DNA from: Vermamoeba vermiformis
Lineage: Eukaryota > Tubulinea > Echinamoebida
Reading direction: 5' to 3'
Assembly (NCBI GenBank): GCA_045837725.1
Contig: JBEWZL010000179.1
Location: 677,950 to 741,949, forward strand
DNA: 64,000 nt
A program made the translations under genes and the position numbers. Below the pieces are notes generated by a model that saw only the letters and a program-made list of their open reading frames with translations, was not told the origin of the DNA and searched no databases. Shown here piece after piece: positions 21,326 to 34,032 of this stretch (the stretch's first letter is position 1; each line of letters begins with the position of its first letter).

Positions 21326-24300
21326 ATGCTAAACAAAGTATTTGGCAAGGAAGACAAAGAAAAAAAGTTCAAGAAGCGTGTCACTACCTTCCAAACTGAT
21401 AAAAATCCTTCAAAACGATGGAAGTCATTAATTAAAATTATAGGTAATTATTTACAGTCGAAATTCTAATTTTAATGAAATTAAATCCCTAACGTCCGAT
21501 AACAGAGAAGGAAAGCCCAGAAGATAGGCTTAAATTTTTCCAAGAGAATGACGAGGCGGTTATTCTTATCCTCCATACGACAATTGGCGAGCTGGAAAAG
21601 GCAAAAGGTATTAGATTGGGACAATAATAGTTTGTGACTCATGTATTTAACCCGTTATGCATGCAGAAAAAACAAAGAAAGGACATGAAGCCGATGTGTT
21701 ACAATTACTCGATGTTATAAAGGCTGCAATAGTGAATCTGCCAACAAAAATTAAATCTCGTTGGAGGTCGCAAGATTTATGTACGTAGCCATTACAATGC
21801 ATAATATGACATCAATTCGTACAAAATTTTCCCACCAAAGAAATTGTTTCAGAAACAAGTCAACACGCTTTCTAGATCCTATTTCGAATTACCATTTTTA
21901 GCCACGATTACCTGACTACAATTTTAATCCAAAATATTTTATTATTACCTCCGTGTCCTTGATAAAATTGCGAACGGACGGCGCTAAAAATTATACGCGC
22001 ACATTTCACCTCATACGGCGCGTGGTGAACTAATTCTTTTCTTTTCAACATTAGTGAGCTTATTATCGAAGCTGTTGGCCCGTCAAAATAAGCACAACAT
22101 CCGCATCGTAGCCTACGAAGTCTTATTGCAATACATCGACGTTTTAGTCCAAGATGGAAATCTCAGTGGATTGGATGAGAGCTTGGAGTTATTTGCAAAA
22201 GCGTTTAATATGGCTCCTTTCAGTGCGGAGATGCCCGAAGCCCGCATTAGATATCAGCCACCTTCAGCGGATCCAATGCTCGTTTTAGTGCCTTCACCAG
22301 CACCTGAAAATATTGAAGAGTCTTGCACCTTCTTGGATGTGTTTTTTGACTTTTTGACGCAACGTACTGGCAAGGTGTTGGACTTTTGGTTCGAACAACT
22401 ACGAAGATATTACTTAACACAGCTATACCCCAAAGTCTTCGTCGATCTGAAGGTGATCCAAAACGATGGTACGTTGCTTAAATATAACCCCAAAATTATT
22501 ATTTTGTGATATTTTAGATTTTATGTGGAAAAATATGCGCAATTTGCGAAATTGCGTTCATCGTAGTTTTGTACGAATATCTTTTATTTGACAGCTGTTG
22601 GTGACACGTGTCAACAAAATTGCAACATTACTGCCTTTCCTTATCAACTCTCCCCAATATCAATGCCAATTGATTCTTTTTGCTTAATACCCTTTGATTT
22701 AAAAATTACTGGATAAAATGTGATTTTTGAAACAAAATCTCTAATCGAAATTTACGACAGGATACGGCTTCCACAAACGTTGCCCAAATCTATTACAAAA
22801 GACGCTCATCGACATGCTCGACAAGCACAAATCGTTGCCGGCCATGTGCAACAAACTGTGGGAAGACAACAATGCGCCGGTCATGTTCGAAATCGCGCGT
22901 CAGAGCTATATTCTGCCAGTCCAGTTCGCTTCGACAATTAAGAAGTCGATTCTCCTATTCAAGCACTACTTTATCGTATGTAGCTCTATCATACTCATCG
23001 TTTTCAATAATGATTGATACAACCTTGCGTTGCAATGATGGTGAAAAGATCCGGATCTGACACATTTTCTTTTAGACCAAGAGAGTGCGTGACGATTGCA
23101 TGAACCAATATTATCAGACCATCGTGAATCAATACGTCAATATCTTCACACTTGAGCCTGCAGCCAGCTCTGAAGAATATTTGAGCGTGTTCACTGAACT
23201 GTTGAACCAGTACGCGAGTGCTTCATTGACAGCCCCTGGCAGCGTACTACAAATTGTGCCCCAGACCTGGGAGACCCTGCAAATGAGTCTCTTAACAGGC
23301 GCGTTGCACTTCTTTGAGAAATTGAAGGCGATGCGACAAGACAAAAACATCGAAACTGCCGCTGAAGAGATCATTAGCCACTTGTTCCTCGTGTGGCTGC
23401 GATCACCTGTCAACACCGATCAGACCTGGCAATATTTCCACTCGCAGTTCGTCACTTTGTTGGAACATCCGCAAGCAGTTCGACAATGGAAGGACAAGCT
23501 CGTCAAGTTGACCAATATCCTCTGCGAGTTCTATTATAAGCCGCCTGTTTCTGCAGAACAACAGCAGCAACAAGGAGAAACTCAACCTGCTGAAGAGGGC
23601 GCCAATCCAATGGAAGCTACATTGGGCTCGGCATCTCCGCCAACTTCAGTTGCTCCAACTACACCAGTGAAGGGCAAGGCTGAACCATTTAAATCTAAGT
23701 GAGTATTTACATATCGATATTCTACTAGTATTGATCCCAACACCTATTCCGCGCGAAGCTCTAGATCGATTTATTTTTTGGATTGCTAATTTCTTCGTTT
23801 TAGGGACTTCGTTAAAGACTACCTCGGCATCACTTGGAATGAAGTTTATATTAAGGAAGTTTGGTTCACTATTCTAAGTAAGTTGCGCACTACATGCTAG
23901 TTTACGGATCAGTTCTTGATCTACCAAAAGCAAAATTAATAGTGGCGTTATAAACTAACTCCTTTTTCTAAAAGACATTTGCGGAAATATTAATGCTATC
24001 AAAACTCCGTACAATTTTGAAGTGGCTATTTCCGCTGTTGCAGATGTCGTCGACATTTTCTTAGAGAACGAGAAAAAGATTCCTTTGAAAGGTAAATATG
24101 ACCTTAATAAGTATAATTACTCCGTGCTAATCATATTTTTGTTTAGATGGTCCTCGCAAAATCCCTCTTATCGAAATCTTTTTGCCCTGGTTACTGCAAG
24201 GTTGCTACAGCAACATGTAAGCCCTTAAAACATGGTTCTATGATATGTCATTATATTAATGTGCCTATTTAATATAGAGAACGACAAGGCTTCTATCAAG

Positions 24301-27300
24301 GCGTAATTTACTCGCTGAGAACTCTTTGCAAGCTGTTCTGTCGTCAACACAAACAACCACTCTCCATTGACTTGTTGTCGCATTTCTATCGCGTACTAGA
24401 AAATGTAAGTACTACTGTCTATTATAAGCCCTGAATAAGCAACAACGAAACTTTATCAAACAACTCTCCAAGATCCAGCAGTTCCTAATGAGATGTTTTG
24501 TATAGGGCCTTCATAGCGAGAAAGAAACAGTGCGCGACACAGTTCTCACGCATGCACGATACATTTTCTCGCTCGGTTTGCCCGGCGCATCAGTCCTAAT
24601 TGCCGACTTCTTGCGCGAGATTGCCAATGTGTTTTCAAATCGTCCATCGATCACCGCGGACATTCAACGCCACTGCATCACCATCCTCAACTCGCTCATC
24701 TCGTACCCGCTGCACTACGACGGTGTCAACTTGCCGGACTTTGCAGCACAGCGTGACATGCCTGCAGCTGATTTCAGAGAATTCCTGTCGAATATGATCT
24801 TAGGCGTGTTGAACAATCCTAGCTTGGACGTGATGGCGCGCCAAATGGTCATGTGGGGCGTGTGCGTCATGTTGTTCGAAGAGGTGCGCACTGCTCAACC
24901 AGGCAATCAGCGCATGCACGTTGTGACTGGTGCACTGCAAATCTTGCTCGAACAAATCAAAAGCAAAGACGAGCCCATCGCCATCACCGCCACTGAGGTA
25001 TTACCAAATATAGTAATGCTGTGTCATTGGTATTGACACGTTCTTCTGTAGGTCTTGAACAGTTTGACGACATTGATTGACAAGTTCAACGTCTTGGATC
25101 CGAATCTTTCGTACTCAGTAGTCTCTATTATTTGCGATAACATCAATTACTTGATGAATGATGGAAGTGCTTTGTCTTCGAAAGGTATGTCCGTTTGGTT
25201 TTAGAAACTTATACTACGGGTGCTAATGCATTGCCATTACAGAGAAAATCATCGCCGAAATGTTTTTGTGCTTGACGAGCTGGTTGACAAGCAATTCCAA
25301 CGTGTTCTTGACCGATCCAGAACTCGCGACCAAGATCTTCCAAGTTGTCGAGTTTGGCCTGATCGGCAAACTGGTGCGCACTAACATAACATCCATTTAT
25401 CGATTTTCTATTAACATCCTTTTCAGGGCGTTGATCTAACGAAAAAAGTTGAGTTGGATCCAGTTTTCAGCCAAAAAGTTGAAGAAGATGACAAGGACGA
25501 CAAGAAGAAACGCGGCGAGAAGAAGAAAGACAATGCTAGAAACACTATGCGTGGCATTAGTGTTCAAATCCAATACGAGACGTTGCTCGACAAACTTTCG
25601 CGACAACCTCTGCACGGATCCACCGCCATTCAACAAGCAGCTGAACAGTTCTTATTCACTGTCATCAACTTCTACAACAACTATCCCACGCCTGCCGGTC
25701 CTTCTCAAATCGAATCGAGCGAGCCTGATGAGGAAGAGGGTGCTGTTTTCTTCGCTCACTTCGAACGACAAATTCTCTCAATCTTGCAAAAGTACGCTAT
25801 TTAGATCACTCTTACCGAGCTTAACAAGTTACGATGTATAAGATACTAACGAGTTGTATCTAGGGTTGACCCGGCTACTGGCAAGATGATGGCACGATTG
25901 ACTGTTCGTGATCCGTTCGGCAAGTTCGTGTGGGACTGTGAAGCTGATATGGCTGATGTCAATGGTCTAGTTGACGCGTCTTATCGCCCGCCTGCTCAGC
26001 TTAAGTCACAGAACGCTAGTGGCTTCACACCTGCTGACAACTCTCCGTGCCCGATCTCCGACGCTTTGACAGGTCTGTGGGGTTCTCACCGCGAAGTATT
26101 CGATAGCAAGCTCCCCGCTGCTTTGCACCCTGCTGCAACTCGTCCTGAATTCGCTTCAGAAGTTACTGCTGGTCGCGGGCTTGTTGACGGTGTTGTCGGT
26201 CAAGACACTACCACGCTGCAATCATTCCACGAGACACGTGCTCCCATTGACCCCTCAAAGCCCTCGGGTGTGACTCCCACTCACCTTTCAAACTTCAACG
26301 CTGGTAGAATGTTCTTGAACTCGCTTGGCTACTTGAACAACTCACACCGCCGTGGACTTCATTTCATTGAGGACTCAGCTCGTCTGCGCCGTGCCTTGAC
26401 TGATTTGGACCGTGTCAAAGGTCGCGAGTTGATCAAGGTCGGTTTGGTCTACGTGGGCGAAGGGCAAGAAGATCAATCTTCCATCTTGGGCAATGACAAC
26501 GGCAGTCGCGAGTACCATCAGTTCTTGAAGGGACTCGGCTGGCCCGTTGATTTACAAGCTCATCAAGGCTTCAGAGGTGGCTTGCATCTCGACGGCAGTG
26601 CTGGTACTGCTGCCCCGTACTACGCCAATGATCGCTTCGAATTGATCTATCACGTGGTCTCTTGGATGCCCACGAAGGAATCCGATCCTAAGCAGATCTC
26701 AAAGAAGCGTCACGTGGGCAATGATCACGTGCACATTATTTGGAGCGAACACAAGCGAGACTACGATCCCAACGTGATTGTGTCGCAGTTCAATGACGCC
26801 CATATTGTCATCTACCCGCAGCCTTCCGGTCTCTTCAGAGTGCAAATCTTCCGCAAAGAGAAATTGAAGCTGTTCGGTCCTCTCATGGACGGCATGCTCG
26901 TCAACAAGCAAGTGCTCTCGGACATGATCCGTTTGACAGCTGTCAATGCCCACCGAAGTGTCAGATACGGCCAAAAGGGCTATGAAAATCCCTACGTGAC
27001 TCGTATCAATTACATCCGCGAAGCTACTCGTCGTTACAAACAACCCAAGCCCAGCGAAGAGTTGTACGCCAAGTTCTTCGGTCTCAAACCCGAGTACCGC
27101 ACTGCTCAACCCGCACTTCCCAACTCGACTGCCAACTCGACTGCAACGATTGGCTCATCTTCTCTAGCGACCTCGAACGGCAATGTTCCGCCTCCAAACA
27201 GAACTTCTAACCCGGCACAACCTCAGCCTAGCGTGACAAACTCACCGCCACAAGGCAATTTGCAGTCGAATGCACCGTTGCAGCGAGCACCGTCGTCACC

Positions 27301-28039
27301 AGCCATACCACAGAACTACAGACCTCCACAAGGCACGCCTCCTCCAGGCCAAGGCGGTGTTCCTCCACAAGGCATGCCTCCTCAAGGAGTGCCTGGTCAT
27401 CCCGGTATGCCTCCTGGTTTCATGCCTGGTCCACCAAAGGGCTTCGTACCCGGACAGCCACCTCCACACGGCATGCCTCCAGGTATTCCACCTGGTGCTC
27501 AACCGTTGCCTCCTGGCATGCTACCGAAGGGTTTCGTTCCTGGTCAGCCTCTGCCACCTGGTGTACAGCCTTTACCACCAGGTATGGTGCCTAAGGGCTT
27601 CGTGCCTGGTCAGCCACCACCACACGGCATTCCTCCTGGCGCTCAGTTCACGATGGCAGGTCCTCCAAAAGGATTTGCTCCCGGCCAACCTCCTCCAGGC
27701 ATGCAACTGCCACCTGGTGTCCCACCTCCCGGCATGCCCCCTGGAATGCCACCCAAAGGTTTCATGCCCAATCCTAACCAAGGCGGCGCTCCCCCTCAAG
27801 GCATGCCTCCAGGTCCCGGTCCTAATCAAGGCGGACAGCCTCCCATGACTCGCGCTGTTTCGACTGGTCAGCTGAACAACCACATGATCAACCAACCTCC
27901 AAAGGGATTCATTCCTAATCCCAATCAAGTGCTACCTCCTGGCGTTAAGCGACCTCCTGGTCCACCTGGCCCCGGTACTCCTCCGCCAACAGCACTGAAC
28001 AAATCCGGATCAGTCTCACCTCGACCGAGCAATCAATAA
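21326..28039 (+). CDS. RALGAPA1: Ral GTPase-activating protein subunit alpha-like, with Pro-Gly-Met repeat tail
   Basis: A large multi-exon gene. The start MLNKVFGKEDKEKKFKKRV (21326) resembles the usual N-terminus of RalGAP-alpha, followed by long helical repeats of the tuberin/RalGAP type (LLSKLLARQNKHNIRIVAYE, about 22060; WFEQLRRYYLTQLYPKVF, about 22388). The Rap/RalGAP catalytic domain lies at about 26400-26960: KVGLVYVGEGQEDQSSILGN, then FELIYHVVSWMPT and HVGNDHVHIIWSEH, which includes the catalytic Asn of the asparagine-thumb mechanism. It should switch off Ral/Rap-type GTPases in a complex with RalGAP-beta. After the GAP domain comes a tail of about 300 residues (about 27090-28036) dominated by PPGMP, PPGF and PKGFVPGQPPP repeats, which I would not expect in animal orthologues. 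Introns are short except a few of 150-300 nt, one of which holds a TGACACGTGTCA palindrome. Confidence 0.9.
22602..22613. promoter_or_regulatory. intronic palindrome TGACACGTGTCA
   Basis: Fifth exact copy of the 12-bp palindrome, in one of the longer introns of the RalGAP-alpha-like gene (about 22470-22761). Confidence 0.5.
27330..27830 (+). repeat. in-frame Pro/Gly/Met-rich repeats in RalGAP tail
   Basis: Degenerate coding repeats with units such as GMPPG, KGFVPGQPPPHG and PLPPGM recur about every 30-60 nt within the last exon of the RalGAP-like gene. They probably form a disordered tail with Pro-rich binding sites. Because the repeat is in frame, other frames are also open here; those are shadows. 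Confidence 0.75.
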
Positions 28040-28171
28040 AACACTCAACATGTAATTGTAATTAATAACAACCGACTAACACTAGAAAATTGTTTCATAA
28101 TAAAACCTCTTTATTAATACATAATTTTTGTTCGATTTTGTTGTTTTTGTAAAGCGCCGCTAATAAGCTTC

Positions 28172-29694
28172 TTATTTAGCAACAATCTTGGTGTAAACAG
28201 CACCAGGATTTAATCGCTCATTGCGCTTCTCTTCGTCATCGTTGGCCAAGAACAACTCGTACTCTTGGGTCACTTCGTACCAACCCTTGGGCACATCTAC
28301 GGTTGTGACCTTTTCGCCCTTGTCTATTCAAACAGAACGTTCTATTAGTAACTTACAATAAGTATAGCACGTTAGTCGCACTTACAGAGCTTGTTGAACT
28401 CGTTGTAATCGCACAAAGAGATTTTGCCGCCAGACTTGATAGAAGCGAGCAATCCACCAGCGCTAGTCTTGGCACGTTTTCTGGGAGTGTAAGTCTTAGG
28501 CGTGGCCAATCGACGCTTGCCAGGGGTATTGCTTGCCGAGACAGGAGCATCTGAGTCGTCACCGTTCTCTTCAGCAGCGGGAGTGGTGGACTGCGAGCCC
28601 TTGAACTTGCCGATGAACAAGTCACCGTCTTCCATCCACACGTCACAATCTTCGGCCTAGCAACACGAAATAACGATAAGTTTGGAGACTATAACAATAC
28701 GGATGTATTGGTACGTACGACGGTGATGTCAACGATGTTGGTCTTTTTGTTGTGGAGCTTAGATCGGACTTGGTTGCCGAGCAATGAAGGGAACGAGATC
28801 AATTGCTTTTCCTTGCCAGTAGCATCTATCGGCAGCAAATATTAGTACAATACTAGTGCAATATTAAATAGATTATTACCCTCAACGCTGAAGGGGAAAG
28901 CTTTGTGAACGATCTCGGATGGAGCCACAACGAGCTTGCCGGAAGGAACGTTCACCTTAAGCTTGTAAGCCTTCATAGCTATATACCAGAAAAAATATCA
29001 GTAAATGTCTCGTCGATCAAGTAAGATCCAAAAACGGATTCCGAAACACAACGGAAGATCTCAGCCGATCGAAAGCCATTCTGTGCCGTTCGACAAACTT
29101 ACTAGGATTGCTGCAAGGGTTCTTGGCACGTACGACAACACCATTGGTCTCGAAAATGATGTGTTCACCGCACTTGGGGCAAGGCAAACCAGATACGCAT
29201 CCGTTCTCGAGCGAAGTGAAGTTCTTAAGCGGCTCCTATACAATAGAATACTGAGCATTATCATACATAGGCATGTTGTGTATCAATTCGCTTACTTCAT
29301 CTTCATCGACGATAATGCCGTAGAGTTTATCAAGTTCGTCCGGATGTTTCTCAAGAGCCGAGAGGAACTTAAAACCTAGAAAAATTAATTTCAATATCTC
29401 ACCTCGATAGCAGTACTCTTAATCGTAAATGAGGACTAGGAGAACGATTTAAAATTATTTTAGTAAATTTACAATTTCGTAACGGCCGTGCGTCGATCGA
29501 CGCAATAAAATCAGATATTTGCTTCAATTAATTTTATACATACCCGCGTGGGTAAATTCGTATTTAACAGCATCAGGCGAGTGGCCGTTGGCGTCTACTT
29601 TGACTACGCCTTTCTCGCAGAGTTCGACCAAACGTTTTGCAGCGGTCAAGGCCAAGGCCGAGATCTTTTGTTCTCTGCTTTCGCTAGCACCCAT
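28172..29694 (-). CDS. unknown protein with zinc-ribbon-like motif and Lys/Arg-rich region
   Basis: Seven or so exons on the minus strand, starting MGASESREQKISALALTAAK (29694) and ending NPGAVYTKIVAK (28172). Phase is kept through all introns I tested. There is a single Cys pair motif LPCPKCGEHIIFE (about 29180) with a further Cys in NPCSNP, suggesting a half or degenerate zinc ribbon. A middle stretch has KLKVNVPSGKLVVAPSEIVH and LLGNQVRSKLHNKKTNIVDI, and a disordered region contains TPGKRRLATPKTYTPRKRAK, a likely nuclear localisation signal. The TP-R/K repeats could be phosphorylation sites. The whole suggests a nuclear protein, but I do not recognise the family and give no function. It is tail-to-tail with the RalGAP gene, 132 bp apart. 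Confidence 0.75.
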
Positions 29695-30018
29695 TTGAGT
29701 CGATTCGTGTTACTTAATACGGTTGTTAAGTTAATTGAACGGGCTGTAGGTTCGACAAGTCATTCACAAGACAAAATTTTGACCGACAAAAAGTAACGGT
29801 CAAAAACCGATATTTTAATAATTAATTGTTCCACAGCACCTCAATTCGCTGATTTAGTTCACAGTGCACGTGTAAATATGAAGCGGTACTTTGTATCAAT
29901 GTTTGCGCCTTCCATTATTTCAGCAGGTTTTCATCTGATTTTCGCTCTGATCGTTCTTCCGCCACGCTTAGAAAGGTCTGAAAAAGTCTTATTGTCAGCA
30001 GTATAGCAGTAGTAAGCA
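29695..30018. other. divergent promoter region
   Basis: About 320 bp between two divergently transcribed genes. No gene seen; likely shared upstream sequence. Confidence 0.5.
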
Positions 30019-31744
30019 ATGTCGGACACATCTATTCGCATCGATCGTTCATATAACGAAAAGACGCCCTTAATCCAATCGTCGACCCTAAATAATGCTC
30101 CACAGGTCAACCTTGACGTAGACGATTTGCAAAAGACGCCACTATATTACCAGAGTATGTGCGCTATTTTAGATAATATTTTCAGTATTTTTAAATAATT
30201 TCTAGCGGCTCTCACGATGGATCTGTCACGCAGCCTGTCGCCTTCAGAGTTGGGCGAATCCACGATTAGAGAACGCAAGGTCCACTTCGAAAATGATTCA
30301 CCAGACTTACGCCGGTCCTTGTCATTGTCTAATGACCGCAAGAAGATAAAATTGCACGGTAAATGGCTCGATCCAAATTTTTGCTAATCTTTGTGAAATC
30401 TTTTGCAATTTACCATAAAAAACATTGCTAATGATCACTAATAGGACATCAAAGCTACGCAAAAGCACGAAGAAATCCTAAAACGAAGCTCACGAAGACT
30501 GTTTCCTTTGCTCCTGAACCAAATCCAAACATCGAGCTGACAAAAGCGCAAGATCTGAATGAGACGAGCAATCTCACTAACGGTGCATTCATTGGTCGTT
30601 TGAGCTCTTATTGCGTCAGTAATGGTTTCAATCGCTCAGAACTGCGCCGATTTTTGAAGAGAAAATACAACTGTCAGCGATTGCGCGAAGTTTTGTATTT
30701 TTCATTGGTACGTCTTTATGCGCTAGGTACTACTAGTATGGGCACATTATAATACTTTGCTAGCCCAAGAAGAGTCCTTCGTCAGATCCAGGCAGCATTT
30801 TCGTCTTTCCCTACGGTAAATATTTTGGCTCCAGATCGCGTGCCACGAAAGTAAGTTTTTAATGTAGTATGCATCATTAGGTGTTGTAGTCTTTTGGGAT
30901 TTGACCTTGTTGTCCGAGAGAGAAATTATGAAGGATATTGAGGCATTTAGAGAAGGTACTAGGAGCTACAAGTTGGCCTTGAATTTCTCTAACGGTTTTA
31001 TTGCTAGATCCGTACAGAGACTTTGAATACGATGATATGGGCTACACTTACGGCGAAAAGCTTAAGATAACTAATGATGAGATTGTATTGGACAATGAAA
31101 ACGTATTGACTAAGCTGGCAGTTTCACATGGTGAGTCCGATCTCAATCTGTTTATTCAGAACAGATTGCTGATCCAATTAACAGGCGTTGCACAATCTAC
31201 AAAGCTAGCACACTTCGAAAAGAGTACTGATGATATGATCATGTCTGTGGGTCATTATCCAACGGATCTGGCTCGGCGTGGCAAGATCGGAGTTGACCGC
31301 AAAGAAATCTACCGAAAAATGGGCGCTTTATTCCTTCATAAGACGCAATTCAATCTTAATAGTGATATCTTAGATATTCCTGAATTCTTCTGGGAGTATC
31401 CTGACATCGTAAGCCCCGCACTTAATTACCTGGATCGCAACAGGTCTAACCATTCTGCTACTAGCAACACTACTGGAAGATGATTGCGAATTATTTGGAC
31501 ATTAATCAACGCGTCGATGTGCTGAACAGACGCTTGGAGGTCGTGCAGCAGTTATTTGGTGAGTTGCGTCCACGATCATTATTTGTTTGGTACTAATCTT
31601 ATCAACACAGATATGCTGAACAATGAGATTAGAGCGCAACACGACACTCGCCTCGAATGGCTCGTTATTGGCCTGATGATCGTTGAAGTGTTGGTTGAGG
31701 TGCTCGGATTCCTGTTAGAATATTTTGTACCTCCGAAGCATTGA
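30019..31744 (+). CDS. DUF155 / RMND1-Sif2-YagE family membrane protein
   Basis: Starts MSDTSIRIDRSYNEKTPLIQ (30019) and ends EYFVPPKH (31744). After a disordered, basic N-terminal third, the conserved DUF155 core appears: YGVVVFWDLTLLSEREIM (about 30880), LAVSHGESD and a STKLAHFEKSTDDMI segment (about 31110-31230), KMGALFLHKTQFNLNSDILD and PEFFWEYPD (about 31320-31410), and YLDINQRVDVLNRRLEVVQQ. The C-terminus is a single hydrophobic helix (LEWLVIGLMIVEVLVEVLGF), the usual tail anchor of this family. Human RMND1 supports mitochondrial translation; yeast Rmd1/Rmd8 and fission yeast Sif2/Sif3 are related. Location here is uncertain because no clear presequence is visible. A stretch between 30820 and 30888 must be intron for the frame to stay open. 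Confidence 0.85.
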
Positions 31745-31837
31745 GACTAACAATACAATTGATTTATTATTAATAATAGAGCCATAAATAACACTGATAA
31801 TGCAACAGTGTATTATGAGATACTAGTAGCGAGGTTT

Positions 31838-34032
31838 TTACTGGCTGAGGAGCACGATCTCTTTTTCGACAGGGAACTCAATGGTGTAGTAATAGTACAA
31901 ACGCACTTCTTTGCCGGGCTCCAAGCGCAACTTCCAGACCAAATGATTGTTCTCGTCAGTGCTCACTTCGTTACTCTGCAATGTGGCTAGTTAGCACTGC
32001 TCTAGCAGAATGCAGTAGTCTCCAACTTACCTTGCCGAGTTGAGGCTCGTGCAACTTGACCTTGATGCGCTCGTCGGTGGTCATGGGCAATTGATCCTTG
32101 GCCACAATGTCGATCTAAAAGACAGACTACGTAAGGTATTGCTAGGGATTGTATAACTGCTGATAAGACTTACAGCGACAGGCTTGGTGTTCTTGATGAC
32201 AATTGCGTTCTTATAGTCCTGAGTCTTGGACTTCTTGATCAGACCTGACTTGCCAGCGAGTTGTTCCTGTGGCTTCAACTCGACTTGAATCGTCTCATCC
32301 ACACCCAAATAGAGCGTGATTTCTTCGCTGGGGTTAGTGTGTTTGAGCGCTGATTGGGCCAAGAAGAAATTGTCCAAGAAGACGTTCATTTGACCAGGCA
32401 ACAACTGGTACTCGCTGATGTTCTTAGCCACAGCCTTCATGTAGGCGTTGGGAGACAGCGCAGGTACGGTCTCGTAAGAGATGGCGACGGTGAGGTCGAG
32501 AATGATAATCGACACTTTGTGTGGCTTGTTGTCTGCTTCAATGGTAGCAGCACGAGGAATGCGGTAAGTGGCGCTGCCCATGCCCTTCTCGACCTGCGTG
32601 CCCATGATCTGCACAGGAGTGTCGTCAAGGGGTAGTGCGCTATTGCTACGGCCGCGAGCAGAAGATTTGGAGTCCTCAGCCTCAACAAACGACATGAGGA
32701 CACTAGTGCGACGTTGAAGAGTTTTGGGGACTGAGCGTGTGACAACAGCTGGTAATGCATAGTTTAGCAGAAGTTCTGCGAGGGGAATTCAATTCTACTT
32801 ACGCAATTCGTCCTTGAACTTGATGACGCACGTGGGCAAGTTGGGAGGCTGACCACCCAACGAAGGTCTGGCGGTAGAAAGTGCCATGCTGACATTGTTC
32901 CAGTTCTCGCCAGTGCCGTTGGTGATCACACCGTAGTACTGCAAGGAACACTTGGGCTTGCCATCAGCCGTCTTGGTGGTGACGCGCACATCGTACGAGC
33001 TCTGCCATGAAGCGCCGTGCACAACGTAGCTGTCGGGTAGAGGTTAGTACTGCAGTGATTTAAAGCTCGTGTGAGATACGCACCTGATTTGCAAGGTCAA
33101 GGTAGTGTTGCCAGGCGAGTAGAGCGAGATGGTGACTTGACGAGTCCAGTAATTCACCGCTAATCTGCTGGCATTGATCTCAGCGTTCAAAGCAGTCTTC
33201 TCCTTGTTCAACTTGCTCAGCTCGGAGTTGAAGCCCTTGGCTTTCTTGTCGAGACGCTCAAGCTGCTCTTGGTAGAAGTTCATGAAGGCACTCACTTCGT
33301 CGAGAGTCAGCTTGTTGTGCTCGCCTACAACAGCCTTGTGTTGAGAGTAGGTAGAGAGCCACTCTCGTTCTTTCTATAATGGAAATATTTAAGCAAAGTC
33401 ACGGGTATTGTCGGCGGATCGTGAAAGACTTACATTCACACGCTCGCGGCTAGTGTTGAGTTCGGCGATTTGAGCATCAATCTCAGCAATGCGGTCTAGC
33501 TTTTGTTGAGAGGGAGTGCTTGCTGGTTCCGTAATGTATTTTTGTTCGTACGCAACCTCGAGGATCGTGGCTTTGCCCGCACCTCCGGAAACCCGAACGC
33601 TATTTTGATCGACTGATCAAAAGTTAGAACCCAATCGCTTAGAAATATCTACTGACCGTTTTCAGAGAGGCCTGAGATTACAACCTGCTGGACGCCTGGA
33701 TTTGGTATCCGTTAGTCTTGAATTTTTAAACAGCCTTTTTTTAATAATTTGAAATATTAAATAAATTCCTTAAAAATTGCCATTACTCGTAATTTCTTAC
33801 CTTCTTTCTCAATATTCACTTTCAAAGTTCTGGTTATTTCTGCTCGATCGGAATAAACCGTTACAAAGTCGCAGGTAGTATCTTCGAGCTTGAGATTGTG
33901 CACAATATCGGTTTGCTTCGAAAGGATATCTCCAACGTCGGCAGACTGGACGGAGTCTTTATTGCTGGATTTGTCTCGCTTATGCTTGTCCTTCTTATCT
34001 TTGTCCTTGTGGTCCTTATCTTTGTGCTCCAT
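31838..34032 (-). CDS. DUF4139/DUF4140 (MuiA-like, TIGR02231) family protein
   Basis: Starts with a highly charged, repeated Lys/Asp/His run (MEHKDKDHKDKDKKDKHKRD, 34032), then the DUF4140 N-terminal domain (TVYSDRAEITRTLKVNIE..QQVVISGLSE..SVRVSG), a long coiled coil (about 33530-33180), and the DUF4139 beta-rich domain: SYVVHGASWQSSYDVRV (about 33010), GVITNGTGENWNNVSMALST, GSATYRIPRAATIEADN and a final LEPGKEVRLYYYYTIEFPVE. Order and spacing match the family known from bacteria, fungi and nematodes (F37C4.5). Its biochemical function is not established; a self-assembling or adaptor role is a guess. The Lys/His/Asp N-terminal run is an unusual extension. Confidence 0.88.

Noticed and set aside
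27270-27848. 192-aa plus-strand frame and related minus-strand frames
   Set aside because: Shadows of the in-frame Pro-Gly-Met repeats of the RalGAP tail.
30820-30890. coding continuation YGKYFGSRSRATK in the DUF155 gene
   Set aside because: Reading through gives a stop right after the next acceptor, while skipping it restores the conserved YGVVVFWD motif.
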